This document shows positions 50,249 through 59,998 of a DNA stretch of 64,000 nt, piece by piece. This DNA is from Terriglobus albidus (GTDB taxonomy: Bacteria > Acidobacteriota > Terriglobia > Terriglobales > Acidobacteriaceae). The DNA is taken from positions 1 through 64,000 of the forward strand of contig NZ_JAGTAS010000022.1 in the NCBI RefSeq assembly GCF_025685425.1. Reading direction: 5' to 3'. Each line of letters begins with the position of its first letter. The first letter of the stretch is position 1. The notes under the pieces were generated by a model, which saw only the letters and a list, made by a program, of their open reading frames with translations, was not told the DNA's origin and ran no database searches. Position numbers and translations under genes: made by a program.

Positions 50249-50758
50249 ATGAGCGCTGTCACCAACACGATCTTTTCGCCTGAGCTGGCCGCCCGCTTTG
50301 ACAAGCTGGTGACGCTGTATCCGGTCAAGCGCTCGGCGCTGATTCCCATGCTGTTGTACGCACAAGACGAGGTCGGTTATGTCTCCGATGCCGTCGTGCA
50401 TGAGATCGCCCAGCGCCTGGATCTGTTCGAGCTGGATGTGCGCAATGTTCTCAGCTACTACTCCATGCTGCGCACCAAGCCGGCCGGCAAGTACAACGTA
50501 CAGGTCTGTACCAACATCAGCTGCATGCTGCGTGGCGGTTACGAGATTCTGGATCACTGCAAGGCCAAACTGGGCATCGGCCACAAGGAAGTCACTGCCG
50601 ACAAGCTCTTCTCCCTGGAAGAGGTTGAGTGCATCGGAGCCTGCTGCTGGGCTCCCGCCATGCAGGTGAACTATGACTTCCACGAAGATCTGACTCCCGC
50701 AAAGGTCGACCAGATTCTGGATGATTACGCTGCCGGTCGTGGAAAGGACGTGAAGTAA
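50249..50758 (+). CDS. nuoE: NADH-quinone oxidoreductase subunit E
   Basis: This is the 24 kDa subunit carrying the N1a [2Fe-2S] cluster, 169 residues. The four ligands are visible as CTNISC (two) and CIGACC (two), in a thioredoxin-like fold preceded by a helical domain (LIPMLLYAQDEVGYVSDA). It starts with TGGAG six bases upstream of ATG 50249. It overlaps nuoF by one base. The 142 bp before it hold no gene. Confidence 0.95.
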   Translation: MSAVTNTIFSPELAARFDKLVTLYPVKRSALIPMLLYAQDEVGYVSDAVVHEIAQRLDLFELDVRNVLSYYSMLRTKPAGKYNVQVCTNISCMLRGGYEILDHCKAKLGIGHKEVTADKLFSLEEVECIGACCWAPAMQVNYDFHEDLTPAKVDQILDDYAAGRGKDVK

Positions 50759-52080
50759 TGCCTACCCTTGTCTCCCACCCGGATGAAGTCAAGATCATCT
50801 CCCGCCGTTTCGGCGCAGGCGCCGCGGACATCGAGAAGTATCTGGAGCTGGACGGCTACAAAGCAGTTCAGATGGCGATTGAAAAAGGCGCCGAATGGGT
50901 CATCAACGAGATGAAGATCAGCGGCCTTCGCGGCCGCGGCGGCGCGGGCTTCCCCACCGGCCTGAAGTGGAGCTTCGTGCCGAAGCAGAGCGAGAAGCCG
51001 AAGTACGTTCTGGTAAACGGCGACGAGTCTGAGCCAGGAACCTGCAAGGACCACGTCATCTTCCTGCACGATCCACACTCCGTCATTGAAGGCACCATGA
51101 TCGCGGGTCTCGCCATCGGCGCGAAGATGGGCTTCATCTATCTGCGCGGCGAGTATCGCTACCTGCTGAAGGTCGTGGAGAAGGCTGTCGCCGATGCTTA
51201 CGCCAAAGGCTTCCTCGGTAAGAACATCTTCGGTAAAGAGGGCGTGGACTTTGACATCGTTACGCAGACAGGCGCCGGCGCCTATGAGGTCGGTGAAGAG
51301 TCCGCCCTGATGGAGTCGCTCGAAGGCAAGCGTGGCGTGCCGCGCATCAAGCCTCCATTCCCTGCCGTGGTGGGTCTGTACGGCGGACCGACTGTGATCA
51401 ACAACGCCGAGACCATCGCAAGCGCGCCGCATATTCTCCTTATGGGTGGCGAGGCTTACGCCAAGGTCGGTTCTGAGCGTAATGGCGGAACGCGTTTGTT
51501 CGGTATCAGCGGCCACGTCGAGCGCCCCGGTGTCTACGAACTTCCAATGGGCTACAACCTGAAGAAGGCCATCTACGAGGTCGCGGGTGGAGTCAAAGGT
51601 GGACGCAAGCTGAAGGCTGTAGTTCCTGGTGGCTCGAGCTGCCCGGTGCTGAAGGCGGATGAACTCGATGTGGGTCTTGACTTCGACCAGATGGGTAAGG
51701 CCGGCACCATGCTTGGTTCGGGCGGCATTGTCGTTCTGGACGAGACGGTTTCGATCGTTGAGTTTGCTCTGCGGACCATCAAGTTCTACCAGCATGAAAG
51801 CTGCGGCTGGTGCATTCCCTGCCGTGAGGGGACGGACTGGCTGAAGAAGACGCTGACGCGCTTCTACAACGGCTACGGTAACAAGAAGGACATCGCAAAC
51901 ATTCAGTATCTGGCGGAGAACATGATGGGCCGCACCTTCTGCCCGCTGGGCGATGCGGCCGCCATGCCGACGCTCGGATTCATCAAGAAATTCCGCGAAG
52001 AGTTTGAAGAATATCTCGAGGGTCATCGCACCGAGAAGGCCCTTATCACCACCGAAGAAATGATCGGCGCAGCGCACTAG
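50758..52080 (+). CDS. nuoF: NADH-quinone oxidoreductase subunit F
   Basis: This is the 51 kDa subunit that binds NADH and FMN and holds the N3 [4Fe-4S] cluster. The protein is 440 residues: RGRGGAGFPTGLKW (about 60-73), the FMN/NADH stretch NGDESEPGTCKDH, GAGAYEVGEESAL, and the cluster motif ESCGWCIPCREGT plus the later cysteine in TFCPLGDAA. Length is typical. Confidence 0.96.
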   Translation: MPTLVSHPDEVKIISRRFGAGAADIEKYLELDGYKAVQMAIEKGAEWVINEMKISGLRGRGGAGFPTGLKWSFVPKQSEKPKYVLVNGDESEPGTCKDHVIFLHDPHSVIEGTMIAGLAIGAKMGFIYLRGEYRYLLKVVEKAVADAYAKGFLGKNIFGKEGVDFDIVTQTGAGAYEVGEESALMESLEGKRGVPRIKPPFPAVVGLYGGPTVINNAETIASAPHILLMGGEAYAKVGSERNGGTRLFGISGHVERPGVYELPMGYNLKKAIYEVAGGVKGGRKLKAVVPGGSSCPVLKADELDVGLDFDQMGKAGTMLGSGGIVVLDETVSIVEFALRTIKFYQHESCGWCIPCREGTDWLKKTLTRFYNGYGNKKDIANIQYLAENMMGRTFCPLGDAAAMPTLGFIKKFREEFEEYLEGHRTEKALITTEEMIGAAH

Positions 52081-52092
52081 AGGACTGAAGGA

Positions 52093-54492
52093 ATGCCAGA
52101 CGTAAATTTCATTGTCGACGGCAAACAGTTGACCGCTCCGGCGGGAACGCTGCTGATCGACGCCTGCAAGGCCGCGGGTATCGAGATTCCTGCCTTCTGC
52201 TACTACCCGGGTCTCTCGCTGCAGGCTGCCTGCCGCATGTGCGTGGTCCGCATCGAAAAGATGCCGAAGCTGCAGACGGCGTGCACTACTCCGGTAGCCG
52301 AAGGCATGGTGGTGCAGACCGAAACTCCTGAGATCGCTCAGGCCCGTAAGGCGACTATCCAGCTTCTGCTTGGCAATCACCCGCTCGACTGCCCGGTATG
52401 CGACGCCGGCGGCGAGTGCGAGTTGCAGGACATGACCTTCAAGTACGGTGCAGCGGAGAGCTTCTACACCGAGCCGAAGAACCACCGCGAAGAGCAGAAG
52501 TGGTCGCCGGCCGTGTACTTCGATCGCCCGCGGTGCATTCTCTGCTACCGCTGCGTACGTATGTGCGGCGAGGGCATGGATGTCTTCGCTTTGGGTATCC
52601 AGAACCGCGGCTCCTCTGCGGTGATCGCTCCTAACATTCCAGCAAGCGAATCCCCAACGGGGATGCAGCAGCTCGACTGCGAAGAATGCGGCATGTGTAT
52701 CGATGCGTGCCCGGTCGGCGCGCTGACCTCGGATTCCTATCGCTACAAGACTCGCCCGTGGGAGATGAACCACGTCGGGACCGTCTGCACGCACTGCGGC
52801 GACGGCTGCAAGACGACACTCGGTGTTCGCCGCTCGGCGGATGGTATGGAGATCGTTCGCGGCGATAACCGTGACCGCTCGGGTATCAACAACGACTTCC
52901 TCTGCGCGAAGGGCCGCTTCGCCTTCGACTTTGCCAACCATGAAGAGCGCCTGACACAGCCGCTGGTTCGCCAGGCTGATGGCAAGTTGAAGCCTGTCTC
53001 CTGGGAAGAGGCGCTGACGGTCGTCGGCAAGAAGTTCAAGGAAGTCCGTGACAGCAGGGGCGGCCATGGACTAGGTGTGATCGGCTCAAACCGTATCACC
53101 AACGAAGAGGCGTACCTGCTGCAGAAGTTTGCTCGCAGCGTGCTTGGCACCGCCAACATCGATCATCACCGCACCGCCGACTACACCACCTTTGCCCGTG
53201 CGCTGAATGGCACCAGCGGCAAGACGGCATCGCAGCGTGACACCGCCACAGCCAAGGCAGTGCTGCTGATCGGCGGCGATCCCACGAATCAGAATCCGCT
53301 GACAGCTTGGAATCTGCGTACTGATGTTCGCCTGAATAAGGCCCGGATCTACGTTGCGAACCACGCTCCGATCAAGCTTCGCCGTCAGGCCAAGGCCTTC
53401 CTTCAGGTAACTGATCTCGGCTACGGTTCTCTTGCTGCGTACCTCGGCGGCGACGATGCGGCGGCACAGGCAGCGGCGGTCGACGTCAATGCACTCGCTG
53501 CCTTCCGCGATGCGGTGAAGGGCGAAGAGAACCTCCTGGTCCTGATCGGCAACGAGCTGCGCGGGACGGATCTCGAGAAACTGGTTCAGTTTGCTCTCTC
53601 GCTGCCGAACGCGAAGGTCGCTCTGCTCTCGGACTATGTCAACTCGCGCGGCGCCGCTGACATGGGTCTTCTGCCTGATCTTCTGCCGGGCTACACCCCC
53701 TGGATGCAGCCGAAGGAGTTCGCCACTGAATATGGCGATCACTTCCCTGCAGCCAAAGGCCTGGACCTGCTGCAGCAGTTCGATGCAGCAGCGTCCGGTG
53801 AACTCGGAGCGCTTTACGTCGTTGGAGCAAACCCTGTCGCCCGCTACTCGATCGATCCGGCAACGCTGAAGAATACGTTCCTGGTAGTACAAGACATGTA
53901 CCTCACCGAGACGGCCGTTCTTGCCGACGTGGTTCTGCCGGCAGCAAACCTGTATGAGAAGTCTGGCTCAGTGACCAATAGCTACGGTGACCTGCAGCTC
54001 GTTCGCAAGGCCGCTGACAAAGCCGGTGTTCGTTCTGACTTCGAGATCATCGTGCGCATCGCTGACAAGATGGACCACAAGGTCCAGTCGCTGGTGCCGT
54101 TCGGCAACGGCCTGCGCGCCGACTTCGGACAGACCCGCGGAGCGCAGTCGGGCGAGGCGGATCGTCATGCGGTCTGGCTAGCAGCCAACAACATGGAGCC
54201 GAAGCTTTCGCCGTTCGATCCATTCGCCATCCTGGATGAGATTCATCGTCTGGTGCCGGGTTATGGCAGCCTGCTTCGCCTGCAGCTGCTCAGCGGCAAT
54301 GACCAGCACGTCGAACCGGTCGTCAACAAGAATGAGCTGGTGCAGATTGATGGCGACACCAATCGTCGTGACCTGGTGCTTCCGGCCAACGACACCCTGT
54401 TTACCTCCGGCACGCTCGGCCGTTATTCGGAGAAACTCACCCAGCTTCACGGCAAGTACAGCCAGGAAGCTACACCCACGGCTGCGGACTAA
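52093..54492 (+). CDS. nuoG: NADH-quinone oxidoreductase subunit G
   Basis: This is the largest peripheral subunit, 799 residues. The N-terminal [2Fe-2S] site is CYYPGLSLQAACRMC. The His-containing cluster is in HPLDCPVCDAGGECELQ, the two [4Fe-4S] motifs are CILCYRCVRMC and CEECGMCIDACPVGAL, and the additional N7-like motif is CTHCGDGCKTTLG. A molybdopterin-oxidoreductase-like domain from about 270 onward is degenerate and does not need to bind cofactor. It is 12 bp downstream of nuoF. Confidence 0.95.
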   Translation: MPDVNFIVDGKQLTAPAGTLLIDACKAAGIEIPAFCYYPGLSLQAACRMCVVRIEKMPKLQTACTTPVAEGMVVQTETPEIAQARKATIQLLLGNHPLDCPVCDAGGECELQDMTFKYGAAESFYTEPKNHREEQKWSPAVYFDRPRCILCYRCVRMCGEGMDVFALGIQNRGSSAVIAPNIPASESPTGMQQLDCEECGMCIDACPVGALTSDSYRYKTRPWEMNHVGTVCTHCGDGCKTTLGVRRSADGMEIVRGDNRDRSGINNDFLCAKGRFAFDFANHEERLTQPLVRQADGKLKPVSWEEALTVVGKKFKEVRDSRGGHGLGVIGSNRITNEEAYLLQKFARSVLGTANIDHHRTADYTTFARALNGTSGKTASQRDTATAKAVLLIGGDPTNQNPLTAWNLRTDVRLNKARIYVANHAPIKLRRQAKAFLQVTDLGYGSLAAYLGGDDAAAQAAAVDVNALAAFRDAVKGEENLLVLIGNELRGTDLEKLVQFALSLPNAKVALLSDYVNSRGAADMGLLPDLLPGYTPWMQPKEFATEYGDHFPAAKGLDLLQQFDAAASGELGALYVVGANPVARYSIDPATLKNTFLVVQDMYLTETAVLADVVLPAANLYEKSGSVTNSYGDLQLVRKAADKAGVRSDFEIIVRIADKMDHKVQSLVPFGNGLRADFGQTRGAQSGEADRHAVWLAANNMEPKLSPFDPFAILDEIHRLVPGYGSLLRLQLLSGNDQHVEPVVNKNELVQIDGDTNRRDLVLPANDTLFTSGTLGRYSEKLTQLHGKYSQEATPTAAD

Positions 54493-54507
54493 GAGAGACG
54501 AAACCAA

Positions 54508-55563
54508 GTGCACTTGTCAGACTTTCAACTCTTCGTACTGATCACGATCATCAAGATCGCCGTGGTGCTGGTGATCACGCTGACGGCGGTGGCCTATACC
54601 GTGCTGCTGGAGCGCAAGGTGATCGGCCGCATTCAGAATCGCTGGGGACCATCCCGCGTAGGCCCGTTCGGCCTGCTGCAGCCGCTGGCTGACGGCATCA
54701 AGCTCTTCCTGAAGGAAGACCTGATGCCGATGTCGGTGGAGCGCCCGCTCTTCGTTGCCGCTCCTGTCATCGCGCTGGCCTGCGCTCTGGTCTCGGTTGC
54801 GGTAGTTCCCTTCGGCCAAACCTTCAAGATCCGCGGCGTCGATATCTTCGAGGTTTCGAATGTCAACATCGGACTGCTCGTGATTCTGGGGATCACCTCG
54901 ATCGGTGTATACGGTATCGCTCTGTCGGGCTGGTCGTCGAACAATAAGTACTCGCTGATGGGTTCGCTGCGCGCATCGTCCCAGGTCATCAGCTATGAGT
55001 TGGCCCTGGGCCTGTCTCTGGTGGGTGTGGTGCTGCGTGCAGGCTCGCTGAACCTGCGCGATATCGTGAACTCACAGATCGGGCACGGTTTCCTGTCCTG
55101 GAACTTTTTCGGCGGTCTGCAGTTCGTCGGCTTCTTCATCTACATCATGGCGGCATACGCTGAGACCAACCGCGCTCCGTTCGATCTTCCTGAAGCCGAA
55201 TCAGAGCTGGTCGCCGGCTATCACACGGAGTATTCGTCGATGAAGTTCGCGATGTTCTTCATGGCCGAGTACGCCAACATGCTGACCGTCTCCTGCGTCG
55301 CGACACTGCTGTTCTTCGGTGGCGCCTCGAGCCCCTTCGAAGGCTGGATACCGGCCTTCGGTCCGACCTGGCTGCAGGCGATCCTGCCGATCTTCTGGTT
55401 TGTCGCCAAGGTTTTCAGCTTCCTGTTCCTGTACATCTGGGTGCGTGCGACGCTGCCGCGCTTCCGCTATGACCAGTTGATGAGCTTCGGCTGGAAGTTT
55501 CTGCTTCCCCTGGCGATGGCCAACATTCTGGCCACCAGCCTGGTGATGGCTCTGAGGAGCTAG
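54508..55563 (+). CDS. nuoH: NADH-quinone oxidoreductase subunit H
   Basis: This is the membrane subunit that joins the quinone chamber to the proton-translocating arm. The protein is 351 residues with eight or more helices, RKVIGRIQNRWGPSRVGPFGLLQPLADGIKLFLKED near 35-70 and the acidic loop YAETNRAPFDLPEAESELVAG near 215. GTG 54508 is the start. nuoI, which usually follows, is absent: 70 bp later comes nuoJ. Confidence 0.95.
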   Translation: MHLSDFQLFVLITIIKIAVVLVITLTAVAYTVLLERKVIGRIQNRWGPSRVGPFGLLQPLADGIKLFLKEDLMPMSVERPLFVAAPVIALACALVSVAVVPFGQTFKIRGVDIFEVSNVNIGLLVILGITSIGVYGIALSGWSSNNKYSLMGSLRASSQVISYELALGLSLVGVVLRAGSLNLRDIVNSQIGHGFLSWNFFGGLQFVGFFIYIMAAYAETNRAPFDLPEAESELVAGYHTEYSSMKFAMFFMAEYANMLTVSCVATLLFFGGASSPFEGWIPAFGPTWLQAILPIFWFVAKVFSFLFLYIWVRATLPRFRYDQLMSFGWKFLLPLAMANILATSLVMALRS

Positions 55564-55633
55564 ATTCGTTATCCGCGGTTGGTATGAGCCGGTAACCCGC
55601 GCGGCTCGTGAGAATGAGTTAGTCGATACGATC

Positions 55634-56140
55634 ATGCATCTTGCACTCTTCTTTATCTTCGGCGGACTGGCGGTACTGGCCGCGCTGAACCTTCTGCTGC
55701 AGCGTCACCCGATCAATTCGGCGCTGTCGCTGGTGGTGGTGATGATGTCGCTGGCGGTGCTGTACTGGTCGCTGGGAGCGGAGTTCCTGGCCGCGGCGCA
55801 GATCATCGTTTACTCCGGCGCAGTCATGGTGCTGTTTGTCTTCGTCATTATGCTTCTCAATGCCGGAGAAGAAGAACGAACGCGAGGCTCGAAGATCGCC
55901 TCCATCGCCGGCTTTCCCGGAGCCGCCGCGATCTTCTGCCTGCTGAGCTTTGTCTTCCTGAGCGAGGGTCATAAGCTTGGCCTCTCGCACCTCGGTGGTT
56001 CCCTGGATGAAGCATCCTCCAACATCTCTCAGATCAGTTCGCTGCTCTTCACCGACCTGCTGCTTCCCTTCGAGGTGACCTCGGTGCTGATCCTGGTTGC
56101 GATTCTGGGAGCTGTCGTGCTCGCAAAGAAGGAGCGGTAA
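55634..56140 (+). CDS. nuoJ: NADH-quinone oxidoreductase subunit J
   Basis: This is a membrane subunit of 168 residues with five helices and the conserved VVMMSLAVLYWSLGAEFLAAAQIIVYSGAVMVLFVFVIMLL block containing the pi-bulge helix. Its stop overlaps nuoK's ATG. The 70 bp between nuoH and this gene hold no reading frame for NuoI. Confidence 0.93.
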   Translation: MHLALFFIFGGLAVLAALNLLLQRHPINSALSLVVVMMSLAVLYWSLGAEFLAAAQIIVYSGAVMVLFVFVIMLLNAGEEERTRGSKIASIAGFPGAAAIFCLLSFVFLSEGHKLGLSHLGGSLDEASSNISQISSLLFTDLLLPFEVTSVLILVAILGAVVLAKKER

Positions 56141-56442
56141 TGGTACCGATCAGTTACTATCTCGTGCTTGCGGCCATCCTGTTCTCGCTGGGCATCGCCG
56201 CCTATCTGGTCAAGCGCAATGTCATCACGATCTTTATCTCGATCGAACTGATGCTCAATGCGGTCAACCTGACCTTTATCGCATTTGCCCATCAGTGGAA
56301 CAAACTGAACGGTCAGATCTTCGTCTTCTTCGTGATGGTAGTCGCCGCGGCTGAAGCCGCGGTTGGACTCGCCATTATCATCGCCCTCTTCCGGTCGCGG
56401 CAGACGCTGAACGTCGACCAGGTCAACCTACTGAAAGGCTAA
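56140..56442 (+). CDS. nuoK: NADH-quinone oxidoreductase subunit K
   Basis: The protein is 100 residues with three helices. The two conserved membrane glutamates are in ISIELMLNAVNLTFIAF and FFVMVVAAAEAAVGLAI. It matches the family in length and is coupled to nuoJ by one shared base. Confidence 0.94.
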   Translation: MVPISYYLVLAAILFSLGIAAYLVKRNVITIFISIELMLNAVNLTFIAFAHQWNKLNGQIFVFFVMVVAAAEAAVGLAIIIALFRSRQTLNVDQVNLLKG

Positions 56443-56453
56443 CGGACCAGAAC

Positions 56454-58418
56454 ATGGAATTTAGCTATCTCTGGTGGATCCCGCTACTGCCCTTCGCCGG
56501 CTTCCTGATCAATGGCCTGGTGGGCCGGAAGTTTCCGCGCACTGTCGTAGCGGCGATTGCCCTGCTGTTTACTGCTGTACCTTTTGGCCTGGTGCTGAAG
56601 CTGGCATCTACGATGTTTGCCAGCGGTGGACCGGAGCAGATCTCTCTGGCCGGTGCGCCCTGGATCTCCGTCTCGGGCTTCACGGTCAACTTCGCCTTCA
56701 ACGTCGACCACCTCACGCTGCTGATGCTGCTGATCGTCACAGGCGTCGGCTTCCTGATCCATCTCTACGCCACTGGGTACATGGCACATGAAGAAGGCTA
56801 CTGGCGGTTCTTTGCCTACCTGAATCTCTTCATGTTCTTCATGCTGGTTCTGGTGCTGGCAGCCAACTTCCTGCTGCTCTTCGTCGGATGGGAAGGCGTA
56901 GGTCTGGCTTCGTATCTGCTGATCGGCTTCTACTTCAAGAAGGACTCGGCAGCGAATGCAGGCAAGAAAGCATTCATCGTCAACCGCATCGGCGACTTCG
57001 GCTTCCTGCTGGCGATGTTCCTGATCATCGCGCAGTTCCATACGCTGAACTTCACTGAGGTCTTCGCGCAGATCGCAGCGCATCCAGAGTGGCAGGGCGG
57101 CATGATGACGGCCATCGCTCTGCTGCTGGTGCTCGGTGCGACCGGTAAGTCGGCGCAGATTCCGCTGTATGTCTGGCTGCCGGACGCCATGGAAGGCCCG
57201 ACACCGGTCTCCGCTCTCATCCACGCGGCGACGATGGTGACCGCCGGCATCTACATGGTGGCCCGGTCGCACGTACTCTTTGCCCACTCGCCCACTGCGC
57301 TCTCTGTCGTCGCAGTCATCGGCGCTCTGACGGCAATCTTCGCCGCCTCAATCGGCTTGGTGCAGAACGATATCAAGCGCGTTCTGGCTTACTCGACCGT
57401 TTCGCAGCTCGGCTACATGTTCCTGGCCTGCGGCGTTGCTGCGTACACCGGCGCGATCTTTCATCTGATGACGCACGCCTTCTTCAAGGCGCTGCTCTTC
57501 CTCGCGGCCGGATCAGTGATCCACGCCATCGGCGGCGAGCAGGACATGCGCGCCATGGGCGGCCTCCGGAAGAAGATCCCCGTTACCTTCTGGACGATGA
57601 CGGTGGGTGTGATCGCCATCGCAGGCGCTCCTCCGCTGGCCGGTTTCTTCTCCAAAGACGAGATCCTGTACCAGACTTTTGCCTCCGGCCACGTAGTTCT
57701 GTGGGCCATTGGTCTGGTGACAGCGGGTATGACCTCGTTCTACATGTTCCGCCTGTGGTTCAAAACCTTCTTCGGTGAGTTCCAGGAGCCGGCACACGAT
57801 ACCCACCACGGTGACGATCATAGTCACGCACATGGAGTGCATGAATCTCCTGCGATCATGACGATTCCGCTGGCGATCCTCGCGGTGCTCTCCATCGTCG
57901 GTGGATGGGTCGGTATTCCGAAGGCCTTTGGTGGAAGCATGGAGATCGAGCACTTCCTCTCTCCGGTCTTCGGTGAGCCGGCCGCGGTTGCGGCGACCGC
58001 AAGCCATCCCTCCGAATTCGGACTGGCGGCCGTCTCTGTTCTGGTTGCGGCGATCGGATTCATCTTCGCCTACGTCTTCTACTACAAGAAGCCGGGAACG
58101 CTAGGCGCCCTCGCTGAGAAGAACCGCGGCCTCTACAACGTTCTTGCCAACAAGTTCTACATCGACGAGATCTACAACGGCCTGATCGTTGTTCCGACGC
58201 TCATGTTTACCCGGCTGTTCCTTGCAGGATTCATCGATAAGGGCGTCGTGGACGGCACGGGAGCGACTCTAGGTCTTACCGCCAAGGGTGGTGGTTACCT
58301 GGCACGTAAGATCCAATCGGGCAACATTCGTTCCTATGCAGGCTGGCTGGCCTTAGGCGCCGCCGTTCTGTTGATTGCCATGACCTTCGGTCTCAAAGCC
58401 TTTGGAGCAACGCACTAA
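56454..58418 (+). CDS. nuoL: NADH-quinone oxidoreductase subunit L
   Basis: This is the distal antiporter-like proton pump, 654 residues. FVGWEGVGLASYLLIGFYF, GATGKSAQIPLYVWLPDAMEGPTPVSALIHAATMVTAG (proton-channel lysine and broken helix), LAYSTVSQLGYMF and the C-terminal amphipathic lateral helix region are present. A His-rich cytoplasmic loop occurs near 450 (HDTHHGDDHSHAHG). Confidence 0.95.
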   Translation: MEFSYLWWIPLLPFAGFLINGLVGRKFPRTVVAAIALLFTAVPFGLVLKLASTMFASGGPEQISLAGAPWISVSGFTVNFAFNVDHLTLLMLLIVTGVGFLIHLYATGYMAHEEGYWRFFAYLNLFMFFMLVLVLAANFLLLFVGWEGVGLASYLLIGFYFKKDSAANAGKKAFIVNRIGDFGFLLAMFLIIAQFHTLNFTEVFAQIAAHPEWQGGMMTAIALLLVLGATGKSAQIPLYVWLPDAMEGPTPVSALIHAATMVTAGIYMVARSHVLFAHSPTALSVVAVIGALTAIFAASIGLVQNDIKRVLAYSTVSQLGYMFLACGVAAYTGAIFHLMTHAFFKALLFLAAGSVIHAIGGEQDMRAMGGLRKKIPVTFWTMTVGVIAIAGAPPLAGFFSKDEILYQTFASGHVVLWAIGLVTAGMTSFYMFRLWFKTFFGEFQEPAHDTHHGDDHSHAHGVHESPAIMTIPLAILAVLSIVGGWVGIPKAFGGSMEIEHFLSPVFGEPAAVAATASHPSEFGLAAVSVLVAAIGFIFAYVFYYKKPGTLGALAEKNRGLYNVLANKFYIDEIYNGLIVVPTLMFTRLFLAGFIDKGVVDGTGATLGLTAKGGGYLARKIQSGNIRSYAGWLALGAAVLLIAMTFGLKAFGATH

Positions 58419-59998
58419 TGACTATCGACAGCTCCATCCTTTCGCTGATCGTCTTCTTCCCTACCGTTGGGGCGATTCTGCTTGCGCTGCTCCCGGCCAA
58501 TCCCACACTGCAGAAGTGGGGAGCGCTGGTGGTCACGCTGCTGACTTTCCTGTTCACGCTGCATCTGCCGGCGCACTATCAGTACGGCCTCACCGGCTAT
58601 CAGTTTGAAGTGAATGTCCCGTGGATTGCCTCGCCGGCGATCCGCTATCACCTGGGCGTCGACGGCCTGTCCATGTGGCTGGTTGTGCTTTCCGGCTTCC
58701 TGGCTCCTCTGGGTGTCCTGATCAGCTGGCGCGCCATCGACCGGCGCGAGAAGCTGTTCTACACGCTCTTCCTGCTGCAGCAGACGGCTATGATCGGTGT
58801 CTTCGTCGCACTCGATCTCTTCCTCTACTACGGCTTCTGGGAGTGGTCGCTGGTGCCGATGGCGATTCTCATCGCTACCTTCGGACGCACCGATAAGCGC
58901 GCCAAAGCTGCCCTCAAGTACTTTCTCTATGCCTTCATTCCTTCGGCGATTTTGCTGGTGGGCATGCTGTGGGTCTATGCGCAGACCGGAACCTTCGATT
59001 TGCCGATGCTGCAGCAGATGGGGGCATCGCACAGCATCTCCTCGAACCATGCAGCCCTGTGGCTGGCCTCGCTGGCCTTCCTGGTCGCCTTTGCCGTCAA
59101 GGTCCCGGTCTTCCCGCTGCACGGATGGCTTTCGGACGCGATCTTTGAAGCTCCAACCGCAGCCGTGATGGTGCTGGCCGGAAAGCTCGGTCTCTACTCG
59201 ATTCTACGCTTCAGCTTCGGTATCTTCCCGGAGCAGTCACGTCAGATCGCTCCACTGATGATCGCGCTGGGCGCAATCGGTATTGCCTACGGCGCGCTGG
59301 TCGCCCTGGTTCAGACCGACCTGAAGCGGCTGGCGGCTTACTCGACGCTCGGCCACCTGAGCTTCATCACTCTGGGCATCTTCAGCTTCACGGTTGCCGG
59401 TATCGATGGTGGCGTCTACCAGATCATCAACCACGGTATCTCCGGCGGCGCGCTCTTCATGCTGTTGGGTGCGCTGTATGAGCGCTATGGCACCTACGAT
59501 ATGCGCGAGCTCGGTGGTGTGGCACAGAAGCTGCCATGGATGGTCACGCTCTTCGTTATCACTGCTCTCTCGAATATTGGCCTGCCGGGCCTGAATGGTT
59601 TCGTCGGTGAGTTCCTGACGTTGTCAGGCTCGCTGCAGACCATCTATGTCGCCCATCCAATGCTCTGGACCACGATTGCAACCACCGGCGTCATCTTCGG
59701 TGCGGGCTATATGCTCTGGGCGATTCAGCGGGTCTTCTACGGTGGTATGGGCCGTCGTCCCGACGAGGTCTCCGGATGGGATCTGGATGCGCGTGAACAG
59801 GTCGCTCTCTGGCCGATGGCAGTCCTCTTCGTCGTGATGGGTGTTGCCTCTCCGTACTGGATGCGGGCAATCGATAGCTTCGGCGCGGGAGCCGCAGGCA
59901 GGACTGCCGTTACGGATGTCCACGTCTATCCGAATCCGACCAAAAACCTTGCATTGCCGGAAACACCGGTAAGCAGCACCGAGGGAGGTGCGCACTAA
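58418..59998 (+). CDS. nuoM: NADH-quinone oxidoreductase subunit M
   Basis: This is an antiporter-like proton pump of 526 residues with the conserved glutamate helix ([23 protein letters not shown]), the lysine helix ([34 protein letters not shown]) and [16 protein letters not shown]. Length and order fit the family. It is coupled to nuoL and nuoN by one-base stop/start overlaps. Confidence 0.95.
   Translation: MTIDSSILSLIVFFPTVGAILLALLPANPTLQKWGALVVTLLTFLFTLHLPAHYQYGLTGYQFEVNVPWIASPAIRYHLGVDGLSMWLVVLSGFLAPLGVLISWRAIDRREKLFYTLFLLQQTAMIGVFVALDLFLYYGFWEWSLVPMAILIATFGRTDKRAKAALKYFLYAFIPSAILLVGMLWVYAQTGTFDLPMLQQMGASHSISSNHAALWLASLAFLVAFAVKVPVFPLHGWLSDAIFEAPTAAVMVLAGKLGLYSILRFSFGIFPEQSRQIAPLMIALGAIGIAYGALVALVQTDLKRLAAYSTLGHLSFITLGIFSFTVAGIDGGVYQIINHGISGGALFMLLGALYERYGTYDMRELGGVAQKLPWMVTLFVITALSNIGLPGLNGFVGEFLTLSGSLQTIYVAHPMLWTTIATTGVIFGAGYMLWAIQRVFYGGMGRRPDEVSGWDLDAREQVALWPMAVLFVVMGVASPYWMRAIDSFGAGAAGRTAVTDVHVYPNPTKNLALPETPVSSTEGGAH

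Noticed and set aside
50725-53067. 780-residue minus-strand open frame across nuoF/nuoG
   Set aside because: Antisense to two certain genes; long antisense frames are common in GC-rich codon usage and no domain is visible.
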